A stretch of 9,526 nt of DNA. Origin: Clostridia bacterium (GTDB lineage Bacteria > Bacillota > Clostridia > Oscillospirales > Butyricicoccaceae). The notes beneath the pieces were generated by a model. The model searched no databases. It was not told where the DNA came from and saw only the letters and a list, made by a program, of their open reading frames with translations. Positions 1-5,281 of this stretch are shown piece by piece. Numbering within the stretch: position 1 is the first letter of the stretch; each line of letters begins with the position of its first letter. Location of the stretch: assembly GCA_017396925.1 (NCBI GenBank), contig JAFQKM010000302.1, forward strand, positions 1 through 9,526. Direction: 5' to 3'. Position numbers and translations under genes: made by a program.

Positions 1-450
1 CGGGAAGACACAGCGGGATATCCATGCGGGCGGCAGGCGATAGAGCATATAGCTCTGATCCTTGGGGCTGGGGGAAGCATAGAGCTTGCCCTCGCGCACG
101 ACGGCATAATGGCCGGTGGCCACCTGTTCGGCGCCGATCCGGTCGGCCGCTTCAAAGAGCCGGCGGAACTTGACCGTCGGATTGCAGATGATGCAGGGAT
201 TGGGGGTCTCGCCGCGGAGATAGCTCTCGACAAAGGGGCAGATGACCTTTTCCTCCAGCTCGCCGGCGATATCGATGACCTCGAAAGAAATGCCCAGCTC
301 CCGGGCGGCTTTTTCGGCCGGTTGGGGATCGGCACCGGGCCCTTTGAGGAACACACCGTGAACGGTATAACCCATGTCTTTGAGCAGCAGGGCCGATGTG
401 GCCGAATCGACGCCGCCCGAAAGACCCAGAACGATCTTTTTGTTTTCCAT
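1..450 (-). CDS. mnmA: tRNA-specific 2-thiouridylase MnmA, N-terminal 150 codons (3' end outside window)
   Basis: MnmA puts the 2-thio group on uridine 34 of tRNAs for Lys, Glu and Gln. It adenylates the base and takes sulfur from a cysteine desulfurase relay. Read leftward from the ATG at 450-448, the protein has the PP-loop ATP motif SGGVDSA (residues 11-17), then GVFLKG, the TPNPCIICN segment carrying the family's conserved first cysteine, VKF, ATGHYA and KDQSYMLYRL, all in the order expected for MnmA. The family is about 350-370 residues, so a little over half is missing past the left edge. A ribosome binding site GAAAGGAG (complement of about 459-466) lies about 9 nt before the start. 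The gene is divergent from remB and is probably transcribed alone in this direction. The PP-loop plus NPC..CN combination makes other PP-loop ATPases unlikely. Confidence 0.93.
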   Translation of the reverse strand, partial: MENKKIVLGLSGGVDSATSALLLKDMGYTVHGVFLKGPGADPQPAEKAARELGISFEVIDIAGELEEKVICPFVESYLRGETPNPCIICNPTVKFRRLFEAADRIGAEQVATGHYAVVREGKLYASPSPKDQSYMLYRLPPAWISRCVFP

Positions 451-685
451 AAGCTGGCACTCCTTTCTCGTGTATTTGCGCGGATCTGTTTTCTTTTGCC
501 CATTTCCCATAAAAAGATACAGGCATACATCTTCATGGTACAACAAACCCTGCCGTTTTGCAATGAAATTCTATGCAGACCCAAAGAAAAATAGGTGACC
601 CTTCCCCATTCAACTCCATTGTGTCCCATCTTTCTCCACGATCGCAATTTGTGCAGTTTTCTCTATATTATAAAGACAGAAAACC

Positions 686-715
686 TTGCAGAAAGAAGGC
701 CTTTTGTGCTATAAT
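686..715 (+). promoter_or_regulatory. Sigma-A-type promoter for remB(-gyrB)
   Basis: TTGCAG at 686-691 and a perfect TATAAT at 710-715 are separated by 18 bp. Transcription would start near 722, about 55 nt before the remB start codon. This is the best housekeeping promoter match in the window on the right strand for remB. Assignment rests on consensus matching only. Confidence 0.65.
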
Positions 716-730
716 TAGTGTGTATTTTTG

Positions 731-745
731 CCGGCCTTTGGCCGG
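731..745 (+). promoter_or_regulatory. GC-rich hairpin in the remB leader
   Basis: CCGGCC and GGCCGG are perfect complements around a TTT loop. The hairpin starts about 10 nt downstream of the predicted transcription start and ends 32 nt before the remB ATG. No T-run follows, so it does not look like an intrinsic terminator. Similar hairpins sit at nearly the same distance before gyrB and gyrA. Confidence 0.5.
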
Positions 746-777
746 ACCATTCCATACCGACCGGGAGGCGCACAGAT

Positions 778-1038
778 ATGTATCTTCACCTGGGCCGTGA
801 CGTCGTCGTCATGCAGCAGGACATTATCGGGCTTTTTGACCTGGATACATCCACCTGGTCGAAGCACACCAAAAATTTTCTGACAGCCTGGGAAGAAAAG
901 GGGCACATCATCAACGTCAGCGACGATCTGCCCAAGTCGGCCGTTGTCTGCTGCGGCAAAGACGGCCGCACCCTCGTTTACATCTCCCAGCTGTCTTCCC
1001 AGACGCTGCTCAAGCGTTCCAAGGAAGAACTTTACTAA
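778..1038 (+). CDS. remB: RemB-like regulator (DUF370 / extracellular matrix regulatory protein family)
   Basis: The 86-residue product begins MYLHLGRDVVV, continues DIIGLFDLDTST and ends YISQLSSQTLLKRS. This is the conserved pattern of the DUF370 family that includes B. subtilis RemB (YaaB, about 81 residues). RemA, the better-studied relative, is a DNA-binding activator of matrix and osmoprotection genes; the role of RemB is less clear. The ATG at 778 was chosen because GGGAGG (763-768) lies 9 nt upstream and the family starts M-Y-(I/L)-H-L-G. A longer reading frame upstream has no ribosome binding site and no family match. The gene lies 99 bp before gyrB, the same neighbour as in Bacillus, and may be cotranscribed with it. 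Transcription appears to start from the promoter at 686-715. Confidence 0.9.
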   Translation: MYLHLGRDVVVMQQDIIGLFDLDTSTWSKHTKNFLTAWEEKGHIINVSDDLPKSAVVCCGKDGRTLVYISQLSSQTLLKRSKEELY

Positions 1039-1054
1039 GACCGAAGCTTCGGTC
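1039..1054. repeat. Perfect 16-bp palindrome directly after the remB stop codon
   Basis: GACCGAAGCTTCGGTC is fully self-complementary and begins on the base after the TAA. As RNA it could form a 6-bp stem with an AGCT loop, but no U-tract follows, so intrinsic termination is unlikely. As DNA it is a plausible two-fold binding site for a dimeric regulator or a barrier between remB and gyrB. No known operator is recognised. Confidence 0.6.
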
Positions 1055-1089
1055 GATCCATCCGATACAGAATCCCTGATATATTTTCC

Positions 1090-1104
1090 GGCCGCCCTGC
1101 GGCC
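1090..1104 (+). promoter_or_regulatory. GC-rich hairpin in the gyrB leader
   Basis: GGCCGC and GCGGCC pair perfectly around a CCT loop, ending 33 nt before the gyrB start. A TATATT (1080-1085) just upstream could be a -10 element, but it has no good -35 and would place the start site inside the hairpin. The hairpin may therefore be intercistronic on a remB-gyrB transcript. There is no terminator-like T-run. Confidence 0.5.
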
Positions 1105-1137
1105 CATCGGCTACCACAAGACAAGGAGCAGAAATCA

Positions 1138-3063
1138 ATGAACCAGACACCCGAAAAGATCGAAACAACCTATGACGAAAACCAAATTCAGGTTCTCGAA
1201 GGCCTGGAGGCCGTCCGCAAGCGCCCCGGTATGTACATCGGTACCACCTCGAGCCGCGGCCTGCACCACCTGGTCTACGAAATCGTCGACAACTCCATCG
1301 ATGAGGCGCTGGCCGGATACTGCACCCATATCGAGGTCGACATCCTGCCGGGCGACATCATCCGCGTTGCCGACAACGGCCGCGGCATTCCCACCGGCAT
1401 CCATCCCAAGATGGGCTTCTCGACCCTCGAAGTCGTCTTCACCGTTCTGCATGCCGGCGGTAAGTTCGGCGGCGGCGGCTATAAGGTCTCCGGCGGTCTG
1501 CACGGCGTCGGCGCCAGTGTTGTAAACGCCCTGTCCGAGTGGTTGACCGTCGAGGTCCACAACGGTGGCAAGATCCACGAAATGTCCTTCCACCGCGGTG
1601 CCAAGGACGGCGATATGCGCATCACCGGCGATACCGACCGCACCGGCTCGATCATCACCTTCAAGCCCGACGGCGAGATCTTCGACGAGCTGATCTTCGA
1701 CTATGAAGTTCTGCTCAACCGCCTGCGCGAGCAGGCCTTCCTCAATGCCGGCCTGGCCATTACCCTGACCGACCGCCGCGGTGAAGAGGTCGTTCAGGAC
1801 GCCATGCGCTATGAAGGCGGTATCTCCAGCTTCGTTGAACACCTCAACCGCAACAAAACTCCGCTGCACGAAGAGGTCATCTTCATCAGCGGCCGCAAGG
1901 ACGATGCCATTGCCGAGATCGCCCTGCAGTACAACGACGGCTACAACGAAAACATCACATCCTTTGCCAATAACATCAACACCACCGAGGGCGGTATGCA
2001 CGAGACCGGCTTCAAGACTGCCCTCACCAAGGTCATCAACGATTATGCCCGCAAGTTCAAGATCATGAAGGATGACGACAAGAACCTGACCGGCGAAGAC
2101 GTCCGCGAAGGTCTCTGCACCGTCATTTCGGTCAAGCTGACCGAAGCCCAGTTCGAGGGCCAGACCAAGACCAAGCTGGGCAATGCCTATATCCGTACTC
2201 TGGTCGACAATCTGGTCTGCGACAAGCTGATGACCTTCTTTGAAGAGAATCCCGCCGTCGCCCGTGCCATCGTCGACAAGTCGACCACCGCTGCCCGTGC
2301 CCGCGAGGCCGCCAAGCGTGCCCGTGAGGCCACACGCCGCAAGACGGCGCTGGAGAGCGCATCCCTGCCCGGCAAGCTGGCCGACTGCCAGGAGCGCGAC
2401 CCTGCCCTGACCGAGATCTTCATCGTCGAGGGTGACTCGGCTGGCGGCTCGGCCAAGAACGGCCGCGACCGCAGATACCAGGCCATCCTTCCCCTGTGGG
2501 GCAAGATGCTCAACGTCGAGAAGGCCCGCCTGGAAAAGGTCTATACCAACGAAAAGCTCATGCCCATGGTCACCGCCTTCGGTGCCGGCGTCGGCGACGA
2601 GTTCGACGTTTCCAAGCTGCGCTACGGCAAGATCATCCTGATGGCCGATGCCGACGTCGACGGCAGCCATATCCGCACCCTGCTGCTGACCTTCTTCTTC
2701 CGCTTCATGCGTCCCCTCATCGAAGAGGGCCACGTCTATATCGCCCAGCCCCCGCTGTTCAAGATCGTTCCCAAGAGCCGCAAGTATGAAGAACACTATG
2801 CCTACTCCGACGAAGAGCTGGCCCTCTTCCTTCAGCAGTATCCCGGCGCCGAGATCCAGCGCTATAAGGGCCTTGGTGAGATGAATCCCCAGCAGCTGTG
2901 GGAGACCACCATGGATCCCGAAAAGCGCATCATCAAGCGTGTCGAGATGAAGGAAGCCGCCCTGGCCGACGAGATCTTCACCATCCTCATGGGCGAAAAG
3001 GTCGAACCCAGACGCGACTTCATCGAAAAGAACGCGAAGTATGTTGTAAATCTTGACGTCTAA
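1138..3063 (+). CDS. gyrB: DNA gyrase subunit B
   Basis: GyrB is the ATPase and TOPRIM subunit of DNA gyrase, which introduces negative supercoils as an A2B2 complex with GyrA. At 641 residues it has the common non-proteobacterial length. The GHKL ATPase domain shows PGMYIG (30-35), the catalytic glutamate E48 in YEIVDN, DNGRGIP (79-85), LHAGGKF (104-110) and GGLHGVG (119-125). The TOPRIM domain has EGDSAGGSAK (431-440) and DADVDG (504-509), with E431, D504 and D506 as likely metal ligands. RYKGLGEMN and the C-terminal FIEKNAKYVVNLDV complete the match. AAGGAG (1123-1128) lies 9 nt before the ATG. ParE is the alternative, but the origin location, next to remB and with gyrA nearby, supports gyrase. 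The last ten codons use GTA, AAT and CTT, atypical for the rest of the gene, and a second version of this tail lies 163 bp downstream. Confidence 0.97.
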   Translation: MNQTPEKIETTYDENQIQVLEGLEAVRKRPGMYIGTTSSRGLHHLVYEIVDNSIDEALAGYCTHIEVDILPGDIIRVADNGRGIPTGIHPKMGFSTLEVVFTVLHAGGKFGGGGYKVSGGLHGVGASVVNALSEWLTVEVHNGGKIHEMSFHRGAKDGDMRITGDTDRTGSIITFKPDGEIFDELIFDYEVLLNRLREQAFLNAGLAITLTDRRGEEVVQDAMRYEGGISSFVEHLNRNKTPLHEEVIFISGRKDDAIAEIALQYNDGYNENITSFANNINTTEGGMHETGFKTALTKVINDYARKFKIMKDDDKNLTGEDVREGLCTVISVKLTEAQFEGQTKTKLGNAYIRTLVDNLVCDKLMTFFEENPAVARAIVDKSTTAARAREAAKRAREATRRKTALESASLPGKLADCQERDPALTEIFIVEGDSAGGSAKNGRDRRYQAILPLWGKMLNVEKARLEKVYTNEKLMPMVTAFGAGVGDEFDVSKLRYGKIILMADADVDGSHIRTLLLTFFFRFMRPLIEEGHVYIAQPPLFKIVPKSRKYEEHYAYSDEELALFLQQYPGAEIQRYKGLGEMNPQQLWETTMDPEKRIIKRVEMKEAALADEIFTILMGEKVEPRRDFIEKNAKYVVNLDV

Positions 3064-3085
3064 GCTATCGCGCGTTCTTTTCGAT
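3022..3085 (+). repeat. 15-bp perfect inverted repeat spanning the gyrB stop codon
   Basis: ATCGAAAAGAACGCG (3022-3036, inside the last gyrB codons) is the exact reverse complement of 3071-3085, just past the stop. The 34-nt loop holds the rest of the gyrB tail and its TAA. In RNA this would be a long stem at the gyrB 3' end. No U-tract follows directly, so a termination role is uncertain; it could stabilise the mRNA end or be left over from an insertion that carried an inverted piece of gyrB. Confidence 0.75.
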
Positions 3086-3086
3086 A

Positions 3087-3117
3087 CGGCCCTATGGGCC
3101 GCGCCGGCTGTCCGGCG
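3087..3117 (+). terminator. Possible gyrB terminator: two tandem GC-rich hairpins
   Basis: Two perfect 6-bp stems lie back to back, CGGCCC/GGGCCG with a TAT loop and CGCCGG/CCGGCG with a CTGT loop. The second is followed after three bases by TTTT. The T-run is short and offset, so this is only a tentative terminator for gyrB. Confidence 0.3.
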
Positions 3118-3193
3118 TCGATTTTGACGAATTCACTTCGGCAAAATCTATAGATTCCCCGGGGTCCCCGATGGCTTTGCCATTGGGGCATGG

Positions 3194-3226
3194 AACGCAA
3201 AATACGTCGTTAACCTGGACGTATAA
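3194..3226 (+). pseudogene. gyrB: Second copy of the gyrB 3' end (last 10 codons plus stop)
   Basis: Read from 3194, this stretch encodes NAKYVVNLDV and then TAA, identical in protein to the last ten residues and stop of gyrB at 3031-3063. Eight of the eleven codon pairs differ, every time only at the third base (GCG/GCA, AAG/AAA, TAT/TAC, GTT/GTC, GTA/GTT, AAT/AAC, CTT/CTG, GTC/GTA). Similarity starts abruptly at GAACGC and stops just after the TAA. The stretch has no start codon or upstream gyrB-like sequence in frame, so it is a remnant, not a gene. Its codons fit the gyrB body better than the tail now attached to gyrB does. Confidence 0.85.
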
Positions 3227-3364
3227 GTTTTCTTTCATTTCATCCCCAATGCTTTCAACTTTTCTCCATACGAATCGACCGAACCTGACGCCTTGGCGTA
3301 GTTCGGCAGTGGGGGAAGAGCACCGGGATTGTTTTTTGCACCGTCAAAAGCTGCTTATATGCAC

Positions 3365-3477
3365 CCTGTCCATCGAGCCGGGTTTGGCGCTCTGCGCTCG
3401 CCCGGCATGGGGGTCAAGGGGGCAAGCCCCCTGTCGATCTTTGCATACTTTCTCTCGATGGAGAAAGTATGGACAGG
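3365..3477. repeat. Structured inverted-repeat block with competing pairings
   Basis: An outer 9-bp pair CCTGTCCAT/ATGGACAGG (3365-3373 with 3469-3477) encloses three stems: GCCGGG/CCCGGC with an inner GCGC/GCGC (3377-3406), AGGGGGC/GCCCCCT (3417-3423 with 3426-3432) and an 11-bp stem CATACTTTCTC/GAGAAAGTATG (3444-3454 with 3461-3471). A further 9-bp pair TCCATCGAG/CTCGATGGA (3369-3377 with 3454-3462) would exclude the outer and the last stem. CCCTGTC plus ATC recurs directly near 3364 and 3429. It resembles a dispersed intergenic repeat or structured RNA; the window holds only one copy, so I cannot tell which. Confidence 0.55.
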
Positions 3478-3541
3478 CTTTGATGTACAGGTCGGCTGAC
3501 GGTAATGATCCAACATAGATAAACACGAATTATTATGGGGT

Positions 3542-3561
3542 CCCCGGACAATGTGCCGGGG
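3542..3561 (+). promoter_or_regulatory. Hairpin just upstream of the dnaA ribosome binding site
   Basis: CCCCGG and CCGGGG pair around an 8-nt loop and end 2 nt before the AAAGGAG (3564-3570) of dnaA. The hairpin could affect ribosome access or transcript stability. The first arm also lies in GGGGTCCCCG (3537-3546), a 10-mer that occurs once more in the spacer at 3161-3170. Confidence 0.45.
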
Positions 3562-3582
3562 CAAAAGGAGCACGATAAGATT

Positions 3583-4917
3583 ATGTACACACCATCCGCC
3601 CTGCTGGACGGGGCCATTAAAAAACTGACCGACGAAAAGGGCGATCTTGTCGTCTCCACCTTCTTCGAAGAGGCCGAGGCCTTGGCGGTGGAAAGCAACC
3701 GTCTGATCGTCAAGGTCCCCACCGATCTGGTGCGCAGCGTTCTCGAGCAGCGCTTTGCCGTCGATGTGGCCGATATCATTTCGGACATTGCCGGCCAGCG
3801 TATGCGTGTCGAGTTCCTGTCGGATCCTGCCCAGTATAAGAAATACGAGCAGAACAAGAACCATCTGCCCACCGGCTATTCGGGCTATACTTTCGATTCC
3901 TTTATCGTCGGCAATTCCAACAAGCTGGCCCATGCAGCCGCCATGGCGGTGGCCAACGGCCTCAGCCAGCCCGACGGCGCACCCAATGCCGCCTCGGCCA
4001 TCTACAACCCCCTCTTCATCTACGGCCAGTCGGGCCTGGGCAAGACCCATCTGCTCTATGCCATGATGGAGATGATCACCACCCATCGCTTTGACAAAAA
4101 GGTCATCTATATCAAGGGCGACGAGTTCACCAATCAGCTGGTTCGCGCCATCGAAGACAAAAACGTCCCCGCCTTCCGCGACAAGTACCGCGGCGCCGAT
4201 CTGCTGCTGGTCGACGATATCCAGTTTATCGCCGGCAAGGAGCGTACCCAGGAAGAGTTCTTCCATACCTTCAACCATCTGTATGAGGCCGGCAAGCAGA
4301 TCGTCCTGACCTCCGACCGTCCCCCCAAGGAGATGGCCACCCTGCAGGAGCGTCTGTCGACCCGTTTTGAATGGGGCCTGCTGACCGACATCCAGCCCCC
4401 CGATCTGGAGACCCGCATGGCGCTGGTCAACGTAAAGGCCAGCAACCTGGGCGTACAGCTGCCTGCCGATGTCACCGAATACATCGCCTCCTGCATCACC
4501 AGCAATGTCCGTCAGTTGGAGGGCGCCGTCAAGAAGCTGGCCGCCCTGCACTCGATCATGAACATTCCCATCGACATCGATCTGGCCCAGCGCGCCATCA
4601 AGGATATCTTCAAGGAAAGCCCCGGTCTCAACCCGACCCCCCAGCTCATCCTCGAAGAGGTCTCGTCCTTCACCGGCGTCGCCAAAGACAAGATCCTCGG
4701 CAAATCCAAATCCAAGGATATCGTCCGCGCCCGTCAGATCATGATCTATCTGATCACCCAGATGACCGACCTGTCGCTGCCCGCCATCGGCCGTTTTATC
4801 GGCAGAGACCACACCACGGCCCTCTATGCCCGCGATAAGATCGCCGAAGAGATCCAGACCGATGCAGGCCTCGACGCCACCATCAAGGATCTGATGAAAA
4901 ACATCCGCAGCCGCTGA
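3583..4917 (+). CDS. dnaA: Chromosomal replication initiator protein DnaA
   Basis: DnaA binds oriC boxes, forms an ATP-dependent filament, opens the duplex and helps load the replicative helicase. The 444-residue protein has a divergent domain I (about 1-79), a short linker (about 80-100), AAA+ domain III and DNA-binding domain IV. Domain III shows Walker A GQSGLGKT (148-155), Walker B LLLVDD (207-212), sensor I LTSD (242-245), the arginine-finger region RLSTRFEWGL with R261, and sensor II R310 in NVRQLEG. Domain IV has the signature GRDHTTALYA (407-416). The ATG at 3583 is preferred because AAAGGAG lies 12 nt upstream and family-like sequence begins there. An in-frame ATG at 3535 lacks a ribosome binding site and would add non-DnaA residues. 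DnaA boxes directly downstream fit an origin between dnaA and dnaN, and autoregulation is possible. Confidence 0.97.
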   Translation: MYTPSALLDGAIKKLTDEKGDLVVSTFFEEAEALAVESNRLIVKVPTDLVRSVLEQRFAVDVADIISDIAGQRMRVEFLSDPAQYKKYEQNKNHLPTGYSGYTFDSFIVGNSNKLAHAAAMAVANGLSQPDGAPNAASAIYNPLFIYGQSGLGKTHLLYAMMEMITTHRFDKKVIYIKGDEFTNQLVRAIEDKNVPAFRDKYRGADLLLVDDIQFIAGKERTQEEFFHTFNHLYEAGKQIVLTSDRPPKEMATLQERLSTRFEWGLLTDIQPPDLETRMALVNVKASNLGVQLPADVTEYIASCITSNVRQLEGAVKKLAALHSIMNIPIDIDLAQRAIKDIFKESPGLNPTPQLILEEVSSFTGVAKDKILGKSKSKDIVRARQIMIYLITQMTDLSLPAIGRFIGRDHTTALYARDKIAEEIQTDAGLDATIKDLMKNIRSR

Positions 4918-4924
4918 TCGGCAC

Positions 4925-4933
4925 TTATCCACA
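4925..4933 (+). promoter_or_regulatory. DnaA box, perfect consensus
   Basis: TTATCCACA, an exact match to the bacterial DnaA-box consensus, begins 8 bases after the dnaA stop codon. It is the leftmost box in the origin. Confidence 0.88.
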
Positions 4934-5011
4934 TTCCATCAACAGCCCGGTATTTTTCCAGATTCCGCACATTTCCGGCCCGCTGCGCGAAAAATGCCCG
5001 AATCTGCCGAT

Positions 5012-5020
5012 TTTTCCACA
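5012..5020 (+). promoter_or_regulatory. DnaA box, one mismatch
   Basis: TTTTCCACA differs from TTATCCACA at the third base only. It lies in the middle of the origin region in the same orientation as the two perfect boxes. Confidence 0.65.
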
Positions 5021-5104
5021 GAAAACGGGGGAAAACAGCCCATTCAGCATAAACCGCATTCTGCAGACGAAAAAACGAAAAAAAGATTTTCGACAATTTC
5101 ACAG

Positions 5105-5127
5105 TTATCCACAGAATGTGTGGAAAT
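5105..5127. promoter_or_regulatory. Inverted pair of DnaA boxes
   Basis: A perfect TTATCCACA on the plus strand (5105-5113) faces a two-mismatch box on the minus strand (5119-5127, reading ATTTCCACA) across 5 bp. The 9-bp inverted elements at 5087-5095 and 5142-5150 flank the pair. This looks like the core DnaA binding cluster. Confidence 0.75.
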
Positions 5128-5165
5128 CTGCGCCAAAAAGCTGTCGAAAACCCTGTGCAGAAAAA

Positions 5166-5193
5166 TGTGAAAAACCGCGGCTGTGAAAAACCG
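5166..5193 (-). repeat. Tandem weak DnaA-box-like repeats
   Basis: TGTGAAAAACCG occurs at 5166-5177 and again at 5182-5193, a 16-bp period. On the minus strand each reads TTTTTCACA, two mismatches from the DnaA-box consensus. Another two-mismatch site (minus strand TTCTGCACA, 5154-5162) lies just to the left. These could be low-affinity sites filled mainly by ATP-bound DnaA. Confidence 0.5.
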
Positions 5194-5212
5194 GTCGAAA
5201 TTCACACAACCC

Positions 5213-5221
5213 TGTGGATGG
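5213..5221 (-). promoter_or_regulatory. DnaA box on the minus strand, two mismatches
   Basis: The complement reads CCATCCACA, matching TTATCCACA at seven of nine positions including the conserved ATCCACA core. It is one of the last strong-core boxes before the unwinding region. Confidence 0.55.
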
Positions 5222-5251
5222 CGAAAGCCGCTTGCAGAGCCGCCTGAGGAG

Positions 5252-5270
5252 ATTTTCACACATTTTCACA
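5252..5270 (+). repeat. Two ATTTTCACA repeats, 10-bp period, next to the unwinding element
   Basis: ATTTTCACA occurs at 5252-5260 and 5262-5270, exactly one helical turn apart, directly left of the AT-rich tract. The TTTTCACA core is shared with the minus-strand repeats at 5166-5193. The position suits DnaA loading towards the melting region, and the first copy overlaps the predicted dnaN -35 element. Confidence 0.5.
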
Positions 5271-5281
5271 GGCCCTATAAT
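5253..5281 (+). promoter_or_regulatory. Probable dnaN promoter
   Basis: TATAAT at 5276-5281 lies 17 bp after TTTTCA (5253-5258), a four-of-six match to the -35 consensus. The start would be near 5288, about 55 nt before dnaN. The -35 overlaps a DnaA-box-like repeat and the -10 lies in the unwinding element, so transcription and initiation could affect each other. Confidence 0.5.

Larger units (their letters stand above)
451..777. promoter_or_regulatory. Divergent promoter region between mnmA and remB
   Basis: This 327-bp gap between two genes facing apart holds no credible ORF. Its right part has a good rightward promoter for remB, listed separately. The complement of 667-672 reads TATAAT, a possible leftward -10 whose -35 would fall around 689-694 and is weak. 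Two further leftward candidates nearer mnmA read TTGCAA-17 bp-TACCAT and TTGTAC-18 bp-TATCTT on the complementary strand. I cannot decide which one drives mnmA. I see no operator for a known regulator and no riboswitch. Confidence 0.5.
3064..3582. other. Hairpin-rich gyrB-dnaA spacer
   Basis: This 519-bp gap contains no gene I can support. It is unusually dense in inverted repeats. From left to right these are CGGCCC-TAT-GGGCCG (3087-3101), CGCCGG-CTGT-CCGGCG (3102-3117), a 12-bp stem with one mismatch (3120-3131 with 3137-3148), a 10-bp stem with one G-T pair (3166-3175 with 3179-3188), an interrupted stem (3279-3306), a structured block (3365-3477) and CCCCGG/CCGGGG just before dnaA (3542-3561). 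No TTATNCACA-type DnaA box is visible, unlike the bipartite B. subtilis origin where boxes also lie upstream of dnaA. The dnaA promoter must lie here, but no candidate is convincing; TTGATG (3480-3485) with AATGAT 18 bp on is the least poor. Confidence 0.7.

Noticed and set aside
109..594. 161-codon plus-strand open frame overlapping mnmA
   Set aside because: It is antisense to a clear MnmA frame and has no domain or ribosome binding site.
718..777. Longer remB reading frame starting at 718
   Set aside because: It would begin inside the promoter-leader region before the predicted transcription start, while 778 has a good ribosome binding site and the conserved family N-terminus.
1135..2796. 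553-codon open frame on the minus strand opposite gyrB
   Set aside because: It is a shadow of the strong C/G third-base bias in gyrB. Its translation is low-complexity, rich in A, D, G, L and V, with no recognisable domain, while the plus strand is unmistakably GyrB.
3171..3518. 115-codon plus-strand open frame in the gyrB-dnaA spacer
   Set aside because: It has no ribosome binding site and runs through palindromes and the displaced gyrB tail in another frame; its translation resembles no family I know.
3535..3582. Upstream in-frame ATG as the dnaA start
   Set aside because: No ribosome binding site precedes it. The added 16 residues are not DnaA-like, and the hairpin and AAAGGAG lie between it and the ATG at 3583.
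3064..3582. Intact insertion sequence or group II intron between gyrB and dnaA
   Set aside because: No transposase or reverse transcriptase frame is present, and no terminal inverted repeat pair with a clean target duplication brackets the spacer. At most this is a remnant.
3355..4932. 525-codon minus-strand open frame opposite dnaA
   Set aside because: It is the same antisense effect. It runs across dnaA and into the hairpin-rich spacer, and shows no family motif or credible ribosome binding site.
5166..5270. CRISPR-like or plasmid-iteron array
   Set aside because: The repeats are short (9-12 bp), few and in both orientations, and match degenerate DnaA boxes in an origin; there are no regular spacers and no cas or rep gene.
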